Shown here: piece by piece, positions 1-11,462 of the stretch
Position numbering within the stretch: the first letter of the stretch is position 1
Layout of the letters: each line of letters starts with the position of its first letter
Source: Cristatella mucedo
Lineage: Eukaryota > Bryozoa > Phylactolaemata > Cristatellidae
DNA: 64,000 bases
Direction: 5' to 3'
Assembly (NCBI GenBank): GCA_009760855.2
Contig: WPIO01000010.1
Span: 1,224,001 to 1,288,000 of the forward strand
The notes under the pieces: generated by a model
What the model saw: the letters and a program-made list of their open reading frames with translations, nothing else
Told to the model about the DNA's origin: nothing
Databases searched by the model: none
Position numbers and translations under genes: made by a program

Positions 1-1640
1 AGGCCTACCGTAGCTCTTGCACTAATGCCACCTACAGCCAAACGACAGGACCAGCCGCGCCATCTAGGCCGAGAGCCTTTTAGCAAGCGTTTCGTCAGAA
101 AGTCGACTCCACAGGTGACACTGTCCGTGCGGAGCGACAGGACGAGCGTGCAAAGCGCAGCGGCTCAAACCAACAAGCGGCTCAAACAGCACAAAGCCGA
201 GCAGCTCGAGACGCATTCTAACGCACCTAACGGACAGGCGCTTGGAGGCCGCCGGAGAGAGTAAGCAAGCGGCAACTCAGCCAACCAGCGAGCGCGCTCG
301 AGGGCAGACGGGCAGAGCCCGAGTAGACGTTTCTGCTCTGCAGCCTCCTAGCGCCCTAGCCGCCTACGAACGAACGAGCGAGCGAGCGAGCGGCAGAGCG
401 AGAGAAGTCGGCGTGCGCGCGTCCGGCCAAACGAACGAAACTCGGGGCGCTCGCCTCAGGCCCGGCGCTCAGGGCCTGAGGCGAGCGGCCGTTCGAGCTG
501 CTTCTCCAGACGGATGCGCAGCAGCGCAGCGCCGCTCTGCGCCAGCAGCGCTGGAGCTACTGCTCGGCTCGATTCGGAGCCGAGGACATTGACCCTGCCG
601 AAGAACCTGCCGAAGAACCGGCGGCGTACGCCCTACAGCCCACAGCGCCCGACTTAAGGCGCGTCGACGTCGACGGCGTGCAGACCGCCGCGGGGGGGGG
701 GGGGGCCAGTGCACGTCACCTTATCGTCAACCGCCTCCAAGTGCTTCCTCACCGGACGTTCGTCCTAGCTCTGCCTCCCGAGAGTGGAGAGCTTGAGCGC
801 GCCCCCTGCCGGCGCTCATTGGCGCGCCGCCGCTCACCTGTGGAAGCAAGCAGCACGCTCCTGCAAGTGCTTGATGTTGGGCAGTGGGTCCAGCCGCACC
901 GGAAATGCCCACGGACAGGCCAGCACGCCGGCCTTGGCGCCCTTCATTGCTGGGTGCGGCCGCTCAGCTACTGCGGGCCTTCACGTTCAGTGCGGGCCGC
1001 TGTGGACCACGCCGCGCTGCCCAGGTCTCCTCAAGCAGCGACGGCGGCGGCGGCTGCCGAGAGGCCCCGTACAAGGCCCGTCGAGCGCTGCCGAGCGGAG
1101 GCAACGGCGGCGGCAGCGAGCGGGCGGCCGAGCCGCTCCGACTGGAAGCCGCCCGGTCACTAATCCTATTGCGCCGCTCGCTCGCTAGCGCCAAAGAGCT
1201 CGCGCTTCGCGCGCGAGCTGGCAGTGCAAATTGACCGCCATTCTCCGGCGAGCTCGGTTCGGCCATTGTCACCTCGAAAGACCGGCGACAAAGGCGTGCG
1301 GTTTTCGACGAGGCGAGTGCGGCTCGAGCGCACTCTCGCTAGCTGGACCGACGGAGTGAGAGAGAGCGTGCATTAGTACGGCGGCAGCCACTCGCGAGTC
1401 GCCGACGCGGCGAAAGGGCTTCGCATTTCCAAGCCGCTTAGCACACAATGGCCACCCGGCCGTCGTATTGGCCGATAGCGTTCGCCTCGAGAGTCGGCGC
1501 CGCCCGCCGGCCTCAGCGCCAGCTCTCGAGGCGCGTCAGGCAGCCTAGCGTCGATCGACGGGCTCGCTCTCGCTCGTCCAAACGACACTCCTATTGCAGC
1601 ACGTCTTACGTACCTGCTCGCGAGATACCCCTCCAGCAGT
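1..1640. other. GC/CpG-rich island without recognised gene
   Basis: This is a very GC- and CpG-rich stretch with overlapping open frames in several registers on both strands, as expected from base composition alone. None of the frames shows a recognisable domain, and none ends at a convincing splice donor. It could be a promoter or 5'-UTR island of a gene outside the window. A 14-G homopolymer lies inside it. Confidence 0.5.
692..705. repeat. poly-G run (14 G)
   Basis: Uninterrupted G homopolymer inside the CpG-rich island. It is prone to slippage and sequencing error, so any frame crossing it is unreliable. Confidence 0.9.
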
Positions 1641-1710
1641 TGGAGTAAATTTTAAGAAGAGCCTCCTCTGTTATTTTGGGAGAATGTCAGGGATAGATAG
1701 AGCAGCGAGT

Positions 1711-1711
1711 G

Positions 1712-1782
<71 letters not shown>

Positions 1783-2008
1783 CAGACAGACATATAGACA
1801 GAGAGAGAGAGAGAGAGATACACACACAGAGACACACAGAGAGGGTCAGACGGAGGGACACAGAGAGAGGGGCAGGCAGGCAGACACAGAGAGGGAGACA
1901 GACAGACAAATAGACGGACAGACAGGGAGGTGGAGGGACAGACAGAGAAAAAGAGAGGGAGATTACGACTGAGACAGAGATGGGAGAGAGAGAGAGACAG
2001 AGAGACGG
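1711..2008. repeat. GA / GACA purine-rich microsatellite
   Basis: A pure (GA)n core of about 60 bases grades into GACA/GACAGA-rich degenerate repeats with some CACACA. The Arg-Glu and Ser-Leu-Cys open frames over it are translations of the repeat, not genes. Confidence 0.95.
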
Positions 2009-2754
2009 TTATCTCTGGGATGATCATGCTCGAAAGATCTTGAATGCGAGAGCTAATGATAGGAAGCAGCTGTATAGGGCAATGGCAGACTGGTAAGTTT
2101 CGGCAAAAAGCCTAGACCATCCCCTCCGCCGAGCACAGCGCTTACTTTGAGCAGTTCAATCGTTTCGTACGGCGACAAGCGGCCTTATCGCCCCGCTCAT
2201 GCCTCCAAACGCTTCCAAACAAGTTCGCGAGCGAACGAACGTATGCGTCGCCGTCTGTCACTTCCTCAAACTCCGCAGACTAAGAGAGTCCTGCGCTAGA
2301 GACTTTGTACCGTCGCGCACTCAAAGCCTGACCAGCGTTCGGGCTGCATACGGGAGCTGGCAGACTTCGCCTCGTGCAACAAAGAGACTGTAATGTGTAG
2401 TGAGCTAGCTCTCTGAACGCTGCAAACAGTAACGACACTGCACTCCAAATCCCGCGAGCGTCACCAAGGGCCACGGCGAAGCAGCAAAAGATACGAAGTC
2501 ATTGAAAGTCTTGGTACAATTTTCTGTATACAACAGCTGGCACGGCAGGCGTCAGCCCTCGTTACAAGCTAGCACCAGCTCATGCTCAGCACCCGGAAGC
2601 AATGACCGGCATGCCGCTTCCCGAAGACAGCCATTTCCGTTAGGCTATCCCTCCAGGGGAGGTCAGATACAGGCCAGGTCATATGGCATGCTTATGTCAC
2701 GCATTCCGATGACTAAACGTCGCGTACCTCATTAGCCTCGCCCTGTCGCGGCCA
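2009..2754. other. spacer, nothing recognised
   Basis: Mixed-composition DNA with short open frames only. No repeat family, RNA gene or domain was recognised. Confidence 0.5.
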
Positions 2755-3330
2755 TTGCACAAGCTCGCTTCAGTTCACAGTCGGCTGCCGACCTCCGGGT
2801 TCGCGTAGCGTAGCGGCAGAGTGGAAACAGCGAGCGGGCGGGTGGGTAGGGAATGGCTCGCTCGCGTAGGACGGGATCTGCCGTCGGAGAGAAGAGGCTG
2901 CTGCACACGCACGCAGCCAGCGCGGAAGTGAGTACCTCTGTCTAGAACCCCCTGTCAGCACGAGCTTCAGTCGCCAACGGTCTTCAAGTGAACGGAGGGA
3001 ACGGCTGATTTTGAGTTGCCCCGACACGCCCGACGACAATCAACTCAAGAGCGCGTCGCACGCGACAGCGAGCGACGGGTCAAGTTAGCGGCGGATTCGG
3101 CTCGCCATTCCGTCGAAGCGGGAGAAAGGCAAAGTAACGGTGGTGAAATGCCAGCTCGAGAATTCTGCGAAACATCCGTAGTCGAGCGAGTCAGCGACGG
3201 AGTGCAGCGAGGCGCTTCGGACAGCGACAGCGATAGTCGGAGCGACAGTGGTAGTGCTGTGAGCGCTGTCGCTCCTAGTTCGCGACCTCCCGCAAGGTTC
3301 GATGTAGCACTCTGAAGACGTGGCGTGCGG
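2755..3330. other. CpG-rich island with a short Ser/Asp-rich frame
   Basis: GC-rich stretch. A plus-strand frame from an ATG at 3148 to 3315 (56 codons) contains a Ser-Asp alternating segment that could be an intrinsically disordered N-terminus. It ends at a stop with no good donor, and nothing marks it as a real gene, so it is described here and not called as a CDS. Confidence 0.35.
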
Positions 3331-4728
3331 TGGCTATGGAGATGCAAAGTGTGCGACTCAAGGGCTAAGACAATTGACGAATGTGATGTGCATTCGCAAT
3401 TAGAGTTGAACAGAACATTGAGAAACTATGGGTAGCTAACAGTCAGTTTCAACTTAGCAGCAGTCGTTACTCACTCACAGAGAGAGTGGAGCCTTGGTTT
3501 ACGTGCAGCTCAAGTCAGAGGGGTGGGCTGCTCCAGCAAAACAAACCACCCTCTGACTCAGAGGTGCCACTTTCATCCAGAGCGGCCACATTGAGTTCCG
3601 CTTTCGACTTTATCACTAATGCTGCAACCTCAAGAATGCATCAATTGAATTACTTCCTGCTCGGAATAGTGAAGATGGAGGAATGCCTATGCACATTTGC
3701 CAGCACATTTGAGGTGTGGCTTCTTACTCGCGCTCACACGGCTGCAGCAGGACCAGCTGTTGAACTTGCCTAGCGAACTGACACGTCGAGAGAGCGCCTC
3801 CGTCTGACAGCCTACGAGAAAGGGGAGAGGAAAAATTTTTTAAGATTAACTCAACACGCTGCTAAACTTGGGCGACCTACGATTTCAAACGCAGGCAGTC
3901 ACCTAAAGACTTGAAAATTCAGCTGCGACGATCCCAAATTCTCTAGCCCGAACCAGAGCGAGACCAAATGGGAAAGATGTGCGTTTTAAGCATGCAGCAG
4001 CACCTCCCCAACGAAATCAACAGATAACAGATGACAGTTGTCGACGGCTGGGCACGACAGCTGGAGAGCTGAGCCTAGCATGCTGTCGTAGCCAAACACC
4101 CGCCACAACAGGCCATTGCAGGCCCGCACACAGTAGCTGCGGGATCAGGCAGCACGCGCAGTAGAAGCCTGACTGACGATCAGGACCAAGACTTCGTGAA
4201 ATGTGCTCCATCATCTGTCGGTCTTTAGGCCGATATTTTATATTTTCAATGATTTGCTGACATTCCCCGCCATCCACCAAAATTCACTCTAGTTAAGCGA
4301 AAATCAACTAGAAATCGGCGGTGTAAAGCTCGTAGTTTAAGCTAATGTAATAGAATATGCTCTTTACAATGCAACCCCTGTCACATATGCCCCTAAGTTT
4401 TCTTGTTCTCATGCAAGTGATCTGCAACGATGCTAGCCACTACAGCAATCCACTATAACCCACCTGAATACGCCTTAAATCTAATGGAAATCCATTGAGC
4501 GAAGCTTCAATTTTATTGCATATAAAACTATGCTCTTGTTCAAGTGGGCCAATATCGCTATCCACCACCAGGGACGTTTCGGTAGCCGGCAACGATTACG
4601 GTAATAAGCAAGCTCTACCTCAAACGAACCCCCATCTCTGTACTAGACAAACAGCCCTTAACATTGTTTTTTCGTCAACCAGTTGAAGTCGTAAACCTAA
4701 TCGTAGTATGATCGGACCTATCTAAACC
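3331..4728. other. spacer, nothing recognised
   Basis: About 1.4 kb of moderately AT-rich DNA with no recognisable gene, repeat family or RNA. Confidence 0.45.
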
Positions 4729-4905
4729 TGGTGAGCCGTAATGGCTCACTTTGTAAGGCGGTCGCTTTTCACGACCTCGGCCCCGAGGTCGTGGGTTCGA
4801 ATCCTGTGGTGGGCGATCCTTTATCGCCACTGCAAGCTGTGGTGATAGCCGTCAAGGCTCTTCTGCCGCTATACAAAAAGAATCTGTTAAATCAGCTAGT
4901 ATTCT
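4729..4905 (+). mobile_element. SINE-A, tRNA-derived, near full length
   Basis: The head has a tRNA-like A box around 4738-4749 and a canonical B box GGTTCGAATCC at 4794-4804. An 11-bp self-complementary stretch sits just 5' of the B box. The body contains a CCACTGCAAGCTGTGG-type segment, and the tail ends in CTGTTAAATCAGCTAG. The same architecture recurs at 22809-22993, 27223-27406, 35484-35636 and 54618-54772, which defines the family. Short interspersed elements of this type are transcribed by RNA polymerase III and need a LINE for mobility. This is the cleanest copy in the window. Confidence 0.85.
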
Positions 4906-5629
4906 TTTTAAACACTTTTCCATATTGGATACCGAAGATACAAATCTTGTGAAGGTCTTCAATCCTTTGAAGCTTCCCTGCTGCTACGGGCTTACGTACC
5001 TGACGAAGGGCGGACGGACATAAAAGAACTTTTATATTGCTCGACGATAGGTAACATTGGCATTTACCACAAGTCTCGAGTCACTGTGGAGGGCCAGTCA
5101 TTCAGGTCAAACTTATCCGTACTGAATTTCTTGATATGCCCATGTTCGGGTTATGCTTTTTTGTTTCTTGCTACTTCGCGAGAAGCAGATCACAGAACCA
5201 GTTCCCTATTTCTCACCGAGAGCAGCTGTAAAAAGCTTCGCGAAATTCGGTTGAGTGCATTTTAAAACCTGGAAACTTGCCCTCAACGTATAAAGTCTAC
5301 ACGACATGACCGCGCCTGCTCAGTAACTCCGGAAGTGCTATAAATACACTGCAATTAAGCTCAATCTCTGGTTGCCGTAAAATCTGCACGCTCGCAGGCT
5401 TTCACGAAATGAATGAATAGCGCACTGCTTCACTTCGGCCCAGCACCCTTGTGGGCAAACAGGGGGCAGACCGTGCAGACTGCAAGCACACTGTAGCCCA
5501 CCCATAAAGGCCCGCTTTGGTCTCTTTCAGGCTCGCACAATGAGCCGCTGCTCTGCAGAATGCTGCTCGGCAATTTGAACACAATTAGCTAGCCTCGGCA
5601 CTAAAGGGCCCCCTAGCCGGCCGGCTTAC
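4906..5629. other. spacer, possible intron of the 6348-5630 candidate gene
   Basis: No coding signal, repeat family or RNA was recognised. If the minus-strand exon above it is real, this stretch is its first intron. Confidence 0.4.
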
Positions 5630-6348
5630 CAGAGGACGCCGGCTGAGGCCACCTTGGCAAGAACAGGACGACCTGCATCGGTTGCAGCTGCTGCTTCGGC
5701 AGCTGCCTCGGACGACACGGGTTGTTGCTGTAGCTGTAGCTGTTGCTGCTGCTGTCGCAGCTCTGTTGGCTGCGAGCGTCCCTGATGTCTATGCGAGCCT
5801 GACGTCACCCGCTGCTTGCAGTAAGCCACGGCGTAGAGGCGAGTCTCAAGCCTCGTGGAGGCAGCCCCGCTGGTCTTCGGTCGCCGCGGCAGGCCGGGCA
5901 GCAGTGCAGGATACCAGCATTCACTCGGGTCGCCGCCGCCGCCGCCAGCGATACCGGTCGCCTCCTGTCCGCTGCTGGTGTGCCGGCCAGCGAAGCTTGG
6001 GAACTCGGAGGCGAGCGCTTCTAGTCCACAGGCTGACAGCATCAGCTGCTCTGCCGCTTGCGTCTGCTGGCGCTGACCGAGCCGACAGTCGGCAGCCCCG
6101 GCGGCTCGGCCGACTGCCTGAGCCGCCAAGCCGCTGCTGACGGTGCGATGCTGCTGCTGCTGCTGCTGCCACCGCTGCTGCTGCTGGCGGAGAGCGTTCT
6201 TCACCACGGCGCTCCTCTTGGAGAGTTGACGGTTCGTCGCGGCATTCAGCAGCTGCTTTGTTTCCGGGTCATCGTGGAGAGGCTCCCAGGTTCGATCCTT
6301 CACCGAGGCTGCCGATGCGCACCTCGCTGGCCCGCCGGCAGCCGGCAT
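5630..6348 (-). CDS. candidate first coding exon, Gln/Ala-rich hypothetical protein
   Basis: A minus-strand frame of 239 codons starts at the only in-frame ATG (6348-6346); an in-frame TGA lies upstream near 6377. It begins with a charged, ordinary-looking segment (residues about 16-50, containing VKDRTWEPLHDDPETKQLL). Next come a Gln tract (residues about 55-67), Ala/Gln stretches, a poly-Gly run, a second Gln/Leu block (about 198-210) and an Ala-rich end. The apparent stop is part of a splice donor: the exon would end at 5630 in CTCTG followed by GTAAGC. Low-complexity Gln/Ala segments are common in transcription-related proteins, but no domain is recognisable. CAG/GCN codon runs and GC-richness alone could keep this frame open, and the opposite strand is also partly open. 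No downstream exon was identified. Confidence 0.42.
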
Positions 6349-6790
6349 TCGACGGGGGGGGGGGCTGTTGTCTGAAGCTCACAGCTCGACGACGCTCCGT
6401 CTACGGCCACTTGGCGTCAGCGGCTTGACGTCACGTATAAGCTGCACCAGGATCGGCCTCCCCGGCTGTGCCCATGCTGCTGCCGGAGGCTGCTGCTGGA
6501 GCAGCTACTGCTGCTGCGTCTGCTGCAGAGCCGCCAGCTCTCCGCGTCACTGGCTGCCTGGTTCGCACGGCCTGCTTTCTCCCGAGGAGGTCGGGCTTGC
6601 CACCTGCCTAGAGTCGCGGGCACCGAGAAGGCAGGGCATGACACCTGTTTCCAAGGCAATCCAGCTGGCTGGAGGAGGGTCGGCGGCGTCCTGCCTTGCT
6701 GCAGGCCGGCCGGCAGTGGCTACCGGGGCAGTTCGTGCTGCAGCTGCAGCGTGTGTAAACTGATACGCGTGGGCCAGTAGGATTGCCTGG
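6349..6790 (-). promoter_or_regulatory. GC-rich upstream region of the candidate Gln-rich gene
   Basis: CpG-rich DNA directly upstream of the candidate ATG, including an 11-G run (6354-6364) eight bases before the ATG on the minus strand. CAG-rich segments on the minus strand give short Gln-rich frames that are interrupted by stops. It is plausible as promoter plus 5' UTR; no TATA box or initiator can be assigned. Confidence 0.3.
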
Positions 6791-7867
6791 GGTTTATTGA
6801 CAGCCCACACTCCCCAGTGGCAACAGAAACAACAAAGCCGACTTGCATGTGCCGCACGGCTGTGAATAGATGCCCAGCTTTTTCTTTGACGGAGGCCGTT
6901 GACACGGAGCTTGGGGGTGAAAGCAGCCGGATTGCACTCGCTGCAAATGCATCGAGTGCACAGTTCCTGCTTTTAGCGGCCGATCGGTAATCGCTGGCGG
7001 CATTCAGAGAAGCCCTGCGTATCCGGGCAGGGCCACTCTACTGCCGAGTCGGGATATCGGAAGTCCTGGTTAGGATACTCAACCACCTTGGGCTGATCCA
7101 GGAGGAAGCCAGGGGCAATTTCGTGGCGGAGGGCGAGTTCAAGGCTCGGCGAATCCACGGCTTTATCCTATTCTGACAGCGGTTGCATACTGGTCGACCT
7201 GAATCCAGATGGCGGCAATAGCTGCCTAGTTTTTTTGAAACACGTGCGACAGTGCTGCTCAGCCACTGATGACCTCGATGGCTACGGTGGGTTGACCGAG
7301 CGTAGCATTATTTAAGAATATAACTCACATTCTCTTCAGCGAAGTAGGGTATCGGAATTAGCTGCTTAGAAATGCCTTCTGTCCAATGACGCATTACATA
7401 CGCAATTGATCAATTATAGCTCTCCTGCTTCCAGCCAATTTAATGCTGCAGTTAGCCATTTTATCGGAATAGGCTATCCTAACACACGAGTCTCACAAAA
7501 CGCGGGTTTACATGCAGACTGCATCGTGATTTTTTATAGGGTCCAAGATGCAAACAAATATTGAAGCAAGCAAATCATTCCGCCATTCTGCATCAGGAAT
7601 CAGCTACAACAAAAATGGCATGCCTAAGTATGCATCATGTCTGAGACTCGTCGTGTCTTTTTAGTCCTGTTTGTGTTGAGGAAGCCTCGAAACAAGTATT
7701 AGTTTTTCTAGAAGATCTGAATCATAAAGTTGGTGTAATCTTTGAATGTCAGCCTTACAGATCATTTTGAATTTCCCTGTCTTCGGCTCAGTAAGCCCTT
7801 TGCAATGCTGTAGTGCTAACTAGCAGAGTGTCATACATTTTTCATCTTTTAGTTTTCATCGGCTTCT
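6791..7867. other. spacer, nothing recognised
   Basis: About 1.1 kb without recognised genes or repeats. GC content falls towards the right end. Confidence 0.45.
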
Positions 7868-8025
7868 TGGTTTGACCCAGTAGTTAAGATGCTCGCTTTT
7901 GACAACCGAGATCAAGGTTTGACGTTCGAGTTCATGGGCTCGAGCTCCGTGACATACACGAAGCGCCTGAATAGAGATTACATTCTCTTAGGGCACTATG
8001 CGAACGAATTATATTTAAGATTCAA
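7868..8025 (+). mobile_element. SINE-B, tRNA-derived with L2-like tail
   Basis: The tRNA-like head has an A-box segment at about 7878-7892 (CAGTAGTTAAGATGC) and a degenerate B box (GGGCTCGAGCTCC) near 7937. A tail follows that contains GAAGCGCCTGAATAGAGATT and CTCTTAGGGC, then an AT-rich end. The tail matches the 3' end of the L2 copies in this window (for example 11397-11462). Other copies are at 18421-18556, 23412-23565, 29574-29685 and 55010-55171. Confidence 0.8.
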
Positions 8026-9000
8026 GTGCTATATTCTAGTATTGATCACCATACCGATGAATATAAAATTAGAGTTGGTTGTTATTCATAGGGAAGAAGA
8101 GCTATCAAATTATTACGCTGCTGTCTATATGAGAATGAAGATGAGTAAACCAAACTAGCTGAATCGCTACAGGTAACTATGGATACTTCAATGGATGCCT
8201 ATAACCAAATCAGGATTTGGCTATTGGTATATGACACCGCATGTTAAAATTAGCTCAAGCATTATGCTTGCACCATATTAGTTTCCATTTTAATGGCACT
8301 ATTAACTCATTTGATCTACAAAAAGAACGACATACACTGCATTAACTTCTTGGGCAGCTAGAGGTTGATCGTACGTGCCATTACGCTGCCGCTCGAGGGC
8401 TAAGCCGACCAGCATTGGCGGAGTACTGGACTCGTTGTACAACTGTTGCGAATATGCAGGCAGAGAATCAGCGAAAAATCAGCTACCTAACCAGAGATAC
8501 GCCTCTCATTGGGCATTACGTTTCTCTTCTGCACGCTGCCGTTAACGTACCAAACACTTTAATATCTGGTTTACGGTAATAACATACACTTTTGTTATAA
8601 ACGTATGGCCTGCAGCAAACAGGTAAGCATTCAAAAATGTCAAGGCACGTCGAAAGCTAAACCATTCACTAGATGCTGGTAATCATCTCTGCTTTTTAGA
8701 AATTCCTTCACGGCACGAGTATCTTATTACAGACTCAGTACCGGCACTTCCATTGAATCAGGAGCATGAGGATTAGTGCATTCACTAGACTTCTATTGCA
8801 GTTCAGTTATTGCGTGCTTTAGGGATATTTCCTTACTTGCAGAACATATGAGTAGCTGCCATATATTAATGTCACTCGCTTTTGCAGCAGAAAATAGTTT
8901 CGCTTAATAAAGTGTATGCACTTTTGAAATGGCAGAGGACAGTTGCCCGTAGCTCACTCTTTACAGCGATCCTGACCTGGTGATCATTAACATAGTTAGA
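8026..9000. other. AT-richer spacer, nothing recognised
   Basis: No gene, repeat family or RNA was recognised. The short open frame that starts inside the SINE runs out within 150 bases. Confidence 0.45.
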
Positions 9001-9330
9001 GGGACAGATATAGATAGACGGACGGATGGACGGCGAGACGGGTGGATGGATGGACGGACGGACGGACGGACGGACGGGCGGGCGGACGGACGGACGGGCG
9101 GGCTGGCGGACGGACGAACGGAAGGATGGATGGATCGATAGATGGATGTATGTATAGATGGATTGAAAGAAAGAGAGAGAGAGAGGGGAGAGAGAGAGAG
9201 AGGGAGAGAGAGAGAGAAATGGAGAGAGGGAGAAATTTAAAGACCTTGGGAGCTAGGGAACTAGAGGCCAATAAAGTACTCAAGGGAGCAAATGAGAGAG
9301 AGAAAGAGAGAGAGAAAGAAATAGATAACT
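9001..9330. repeat. GGAC/GGCG then GA purine microsatellite
   Basis: The left part is a degenerate tetranucleotide array (GACG/GGCG/GATG variants, about 9018-9165). It passes directly into GA/GAAA-rich repeats to about 9330. The open frames on both strands over it are repeat translations. Confidence 0.9.
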
Positions 9331-10385
9331 TGACAGATGGAAATCTAGCCATCAAATGAACCTGAGCAAGCGCACGAGAGCGAGAAAAAAACCGATGGAA
9401 GCATGCTGTGCGATTGGCGAAGGGCTGTGCAAAGTTTAAGTCACCGGCTGTTTAGGTAATCGTTAGTCGCATAATTCTCCATGTCAGACTGTGCTTTCTA
9501 CTAGTCACTAAGTTAAGGCGACGATATCAAGCAGCTGTTCATCGATGTTGTATTAACCGGGCTCAGAAAGCCTTTCCCCTACGTCTGTCCATTGCGTAGC
9601 AGTACGATTGAGCATGGCCGCTACGGCTGGCATTTATTGCACAGTTATTAAGTAAATTTGTATCCATTAGATTAATTTGTCTTGGAAGCAGAAATCTTAA
9701 TAGCGATATTTCTCATAATAACCCGGGCCAGGCTGACTTTGCTAGGATTGCTGGTTTCTGAGTATTGGTCATTTGATACTTGCCTCCGAGATGCTCGAGT
9801 ACGCTGGGGTCGACTGTCAGGGTCGACTCTCAGGCTGCCTAGGTTACGCATTTCCAAGGAATCCATAGAAGAAGCTGCCTTTCCAGAATTCATTCGGTGA
9901 AGTACAGTACTGCTATTTAAACCTGAACAAATGAATTGTCTGCTCAGCAGTTCCCGAATGCTAAGCCTTCAGCAAGGAGAATAGCTATTTCGCTAGTTCG
10001 ACGGCTCGCAGCCATCCTAGAGTTCCATCGAGCACCGGAAGCTTCAACCGCTTCGGTGGTACTATTGGTGCCAAAACCTCATGTGATCATATACGAAAGA
10101 TTAATTCCAGAAAGTGGAAACTTTCCTCGGCAAGTGGTTGGTATACACCTGGAGCACTGTTTGTTTTTATCAATTGCTCTCTCTTTTCACAAATTATAAT
10201 CTTTTCATATAATCTTTTCTATCCTTCAGGAAATTGACTTGATGATAGTGGCAAGTTTCTACTGTTGTTTCGAAATCGGCATTACTAAAGGAGGTTGCTC
10301 CAGCAATGCTTAATTTTAACAATTTTGTGGATTTTAAAACTAACTACACCGATCAAACGTTAGTTATATCTGCCCTATATATACA
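9331..10385. other. spacer, nothing recognised
   Basis: Two short frames (around 9682-9900 and 9936-10199) have ordinary amino-acid composition. They show no domain, start context or splice site that would support a gene. Confidence 0.4.
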
Positions 10386-10411
10386 TGTGTGTGTGTGTAT
10401 GTGTGTGTGTG
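10386..10411. repeat. TG microsatellite
   Basis: Short (TG)n tract interrupted once by TATG. Confidence 0.85.
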
Positions 10412-10461
10412 CACCAGATATATTTTATATGTACAATAATAAAAGTTGAAAGTAAAATATA

Positions 10462-10640
10462 AATGGCGTATTGCTAATTCAACAGCCTTTAAATACCAGT
10501 TTTGGAAGACCATTAGGGATATCACTCCCAGTTGCACTGGGGAATTTAGAGTTTCCTGACAACATAACTACATCGTCCGCCAGGGCGCTGACCGATTGAG
10601 GGACTCCGACAAGTTGTAAGCTGGAATCCTGCATGGTGCC
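10462..10640 (-). mobile_element. diverged SINE-A copy
   Basis: Read on the minus strand it keeps the SINE-A order: a weak tRNA-like head, a segment corresponding to the GCAGTGG body motif (plus strand AGTTGCACTGGGGA), and the AACAGCC tail motif near 10480. The B box is decayed. It is assigned by order and local matches only, so it is less certain than the other copies. Confidence 0.45.
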
Positions 10641-10764
10641 AGAGAGTCTGACCACCGGCTCCGTCGCCAGATATGATAAAATTTGAAAAATGAAAAAGGA
10701 AAAATATATATAATAAAATTTGAAAGTAAAAGTATAATTAATTTACCACTGAGTCAGTCGCATC

Positions 10765-10850
10765 TTTGTACAGCAGTGCTGAAAGGCCATTAGGGTCATC
10801 AATCCCACTTGCAGTGGGTTAGTTAAGAATTGCCTGGAGCACGACTTGAA
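10765..10850 (-). mobile_element. SINE-A fragment
   Basis: Contains the body motif on the minus strand (plus strand CACTTGCAGTGGG) next to AGGCCATTAGGG, which also occurs in the adjacent diverged copy. Head and tail are missing. Confidence 0.4.
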
Positions 10851-10974
10851 GGTCCCATGACATAGGTCAATCGTGCTCTTTATCTCTGCAATAAATAACT
10901 ATTGTGCGTCAGATTTGCATGGCAGCCATGCTTTCTGGCAGCCGTCGAGAGGACCTAGTGCTTTTACCACAGTC

Positions 10975-11462
10975 AGACCTAAAACTCCTAAGCTATCTCT
11001 CAGATCTGCTCCCCCACCAGGCCAAGCATCGCACCACCCGCCTTTCGGAATCCAAAAGTCTACCAGTACCTCGTACAAACCTCAAATCCTTTGGAGACCG
11101 TGCAGTTAGTTCGTATGCTCCCAAAGCCTGGAACTCCCTCCCGATTTGCATCAGAATATCCCTTGACTTGACCACATTTAAAAAGAACTTAAAAACACAC
11201 CTATTTAGGACAGCATTTAGTGGGTCCCTGTGATTCGTCCTTGATGTGCTTATGCGTGCTGACACTGTGCATGCTGCCACTAACCACATTTGCATGCTGA
11301 CCCTGTGCATGTCACCCCTAACCATGTTTTTTCATGCTGTTTATCAAGCATGCTATTACTCACCATTCAATTGCATTTCCCTTTGCAGCAAATTTAAAGT
11401 TCCAAGAAAGAGATTGAGTTCTCTGAGGGCGCTTTATCAAGTGCATTATTGTTATTATTATA
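10975..11462 (+). mobile_element. L2-clade LINE, 5'-truncated 3' end
   Basis: The translated plus strand gives the C-terminal end of an L2-clade reverse transcriptase. It includes [37 protein letters not shown] and FKKNLKTHLFRTAF, and ends at a stop near 11233. About 165 bases of 3' UTR follow, rich in TGC-type repeats, and then the conserved tail hairpin (AGAGA 11408-11412, TCTCT 11419-11423, GGGCGC 11426-11431). It finishes in TTATTATTAT. The open part is 84 codons. The copy is dead because the polymerase core is absent. Confidence 0.9.

Noticed and set aside
6286-6295. GGTTCGATCC, a perfect pol III B box
   Set aside because: No A box or tRNA fold upstream; it lies antisense within the candidate Gln-rich exon.
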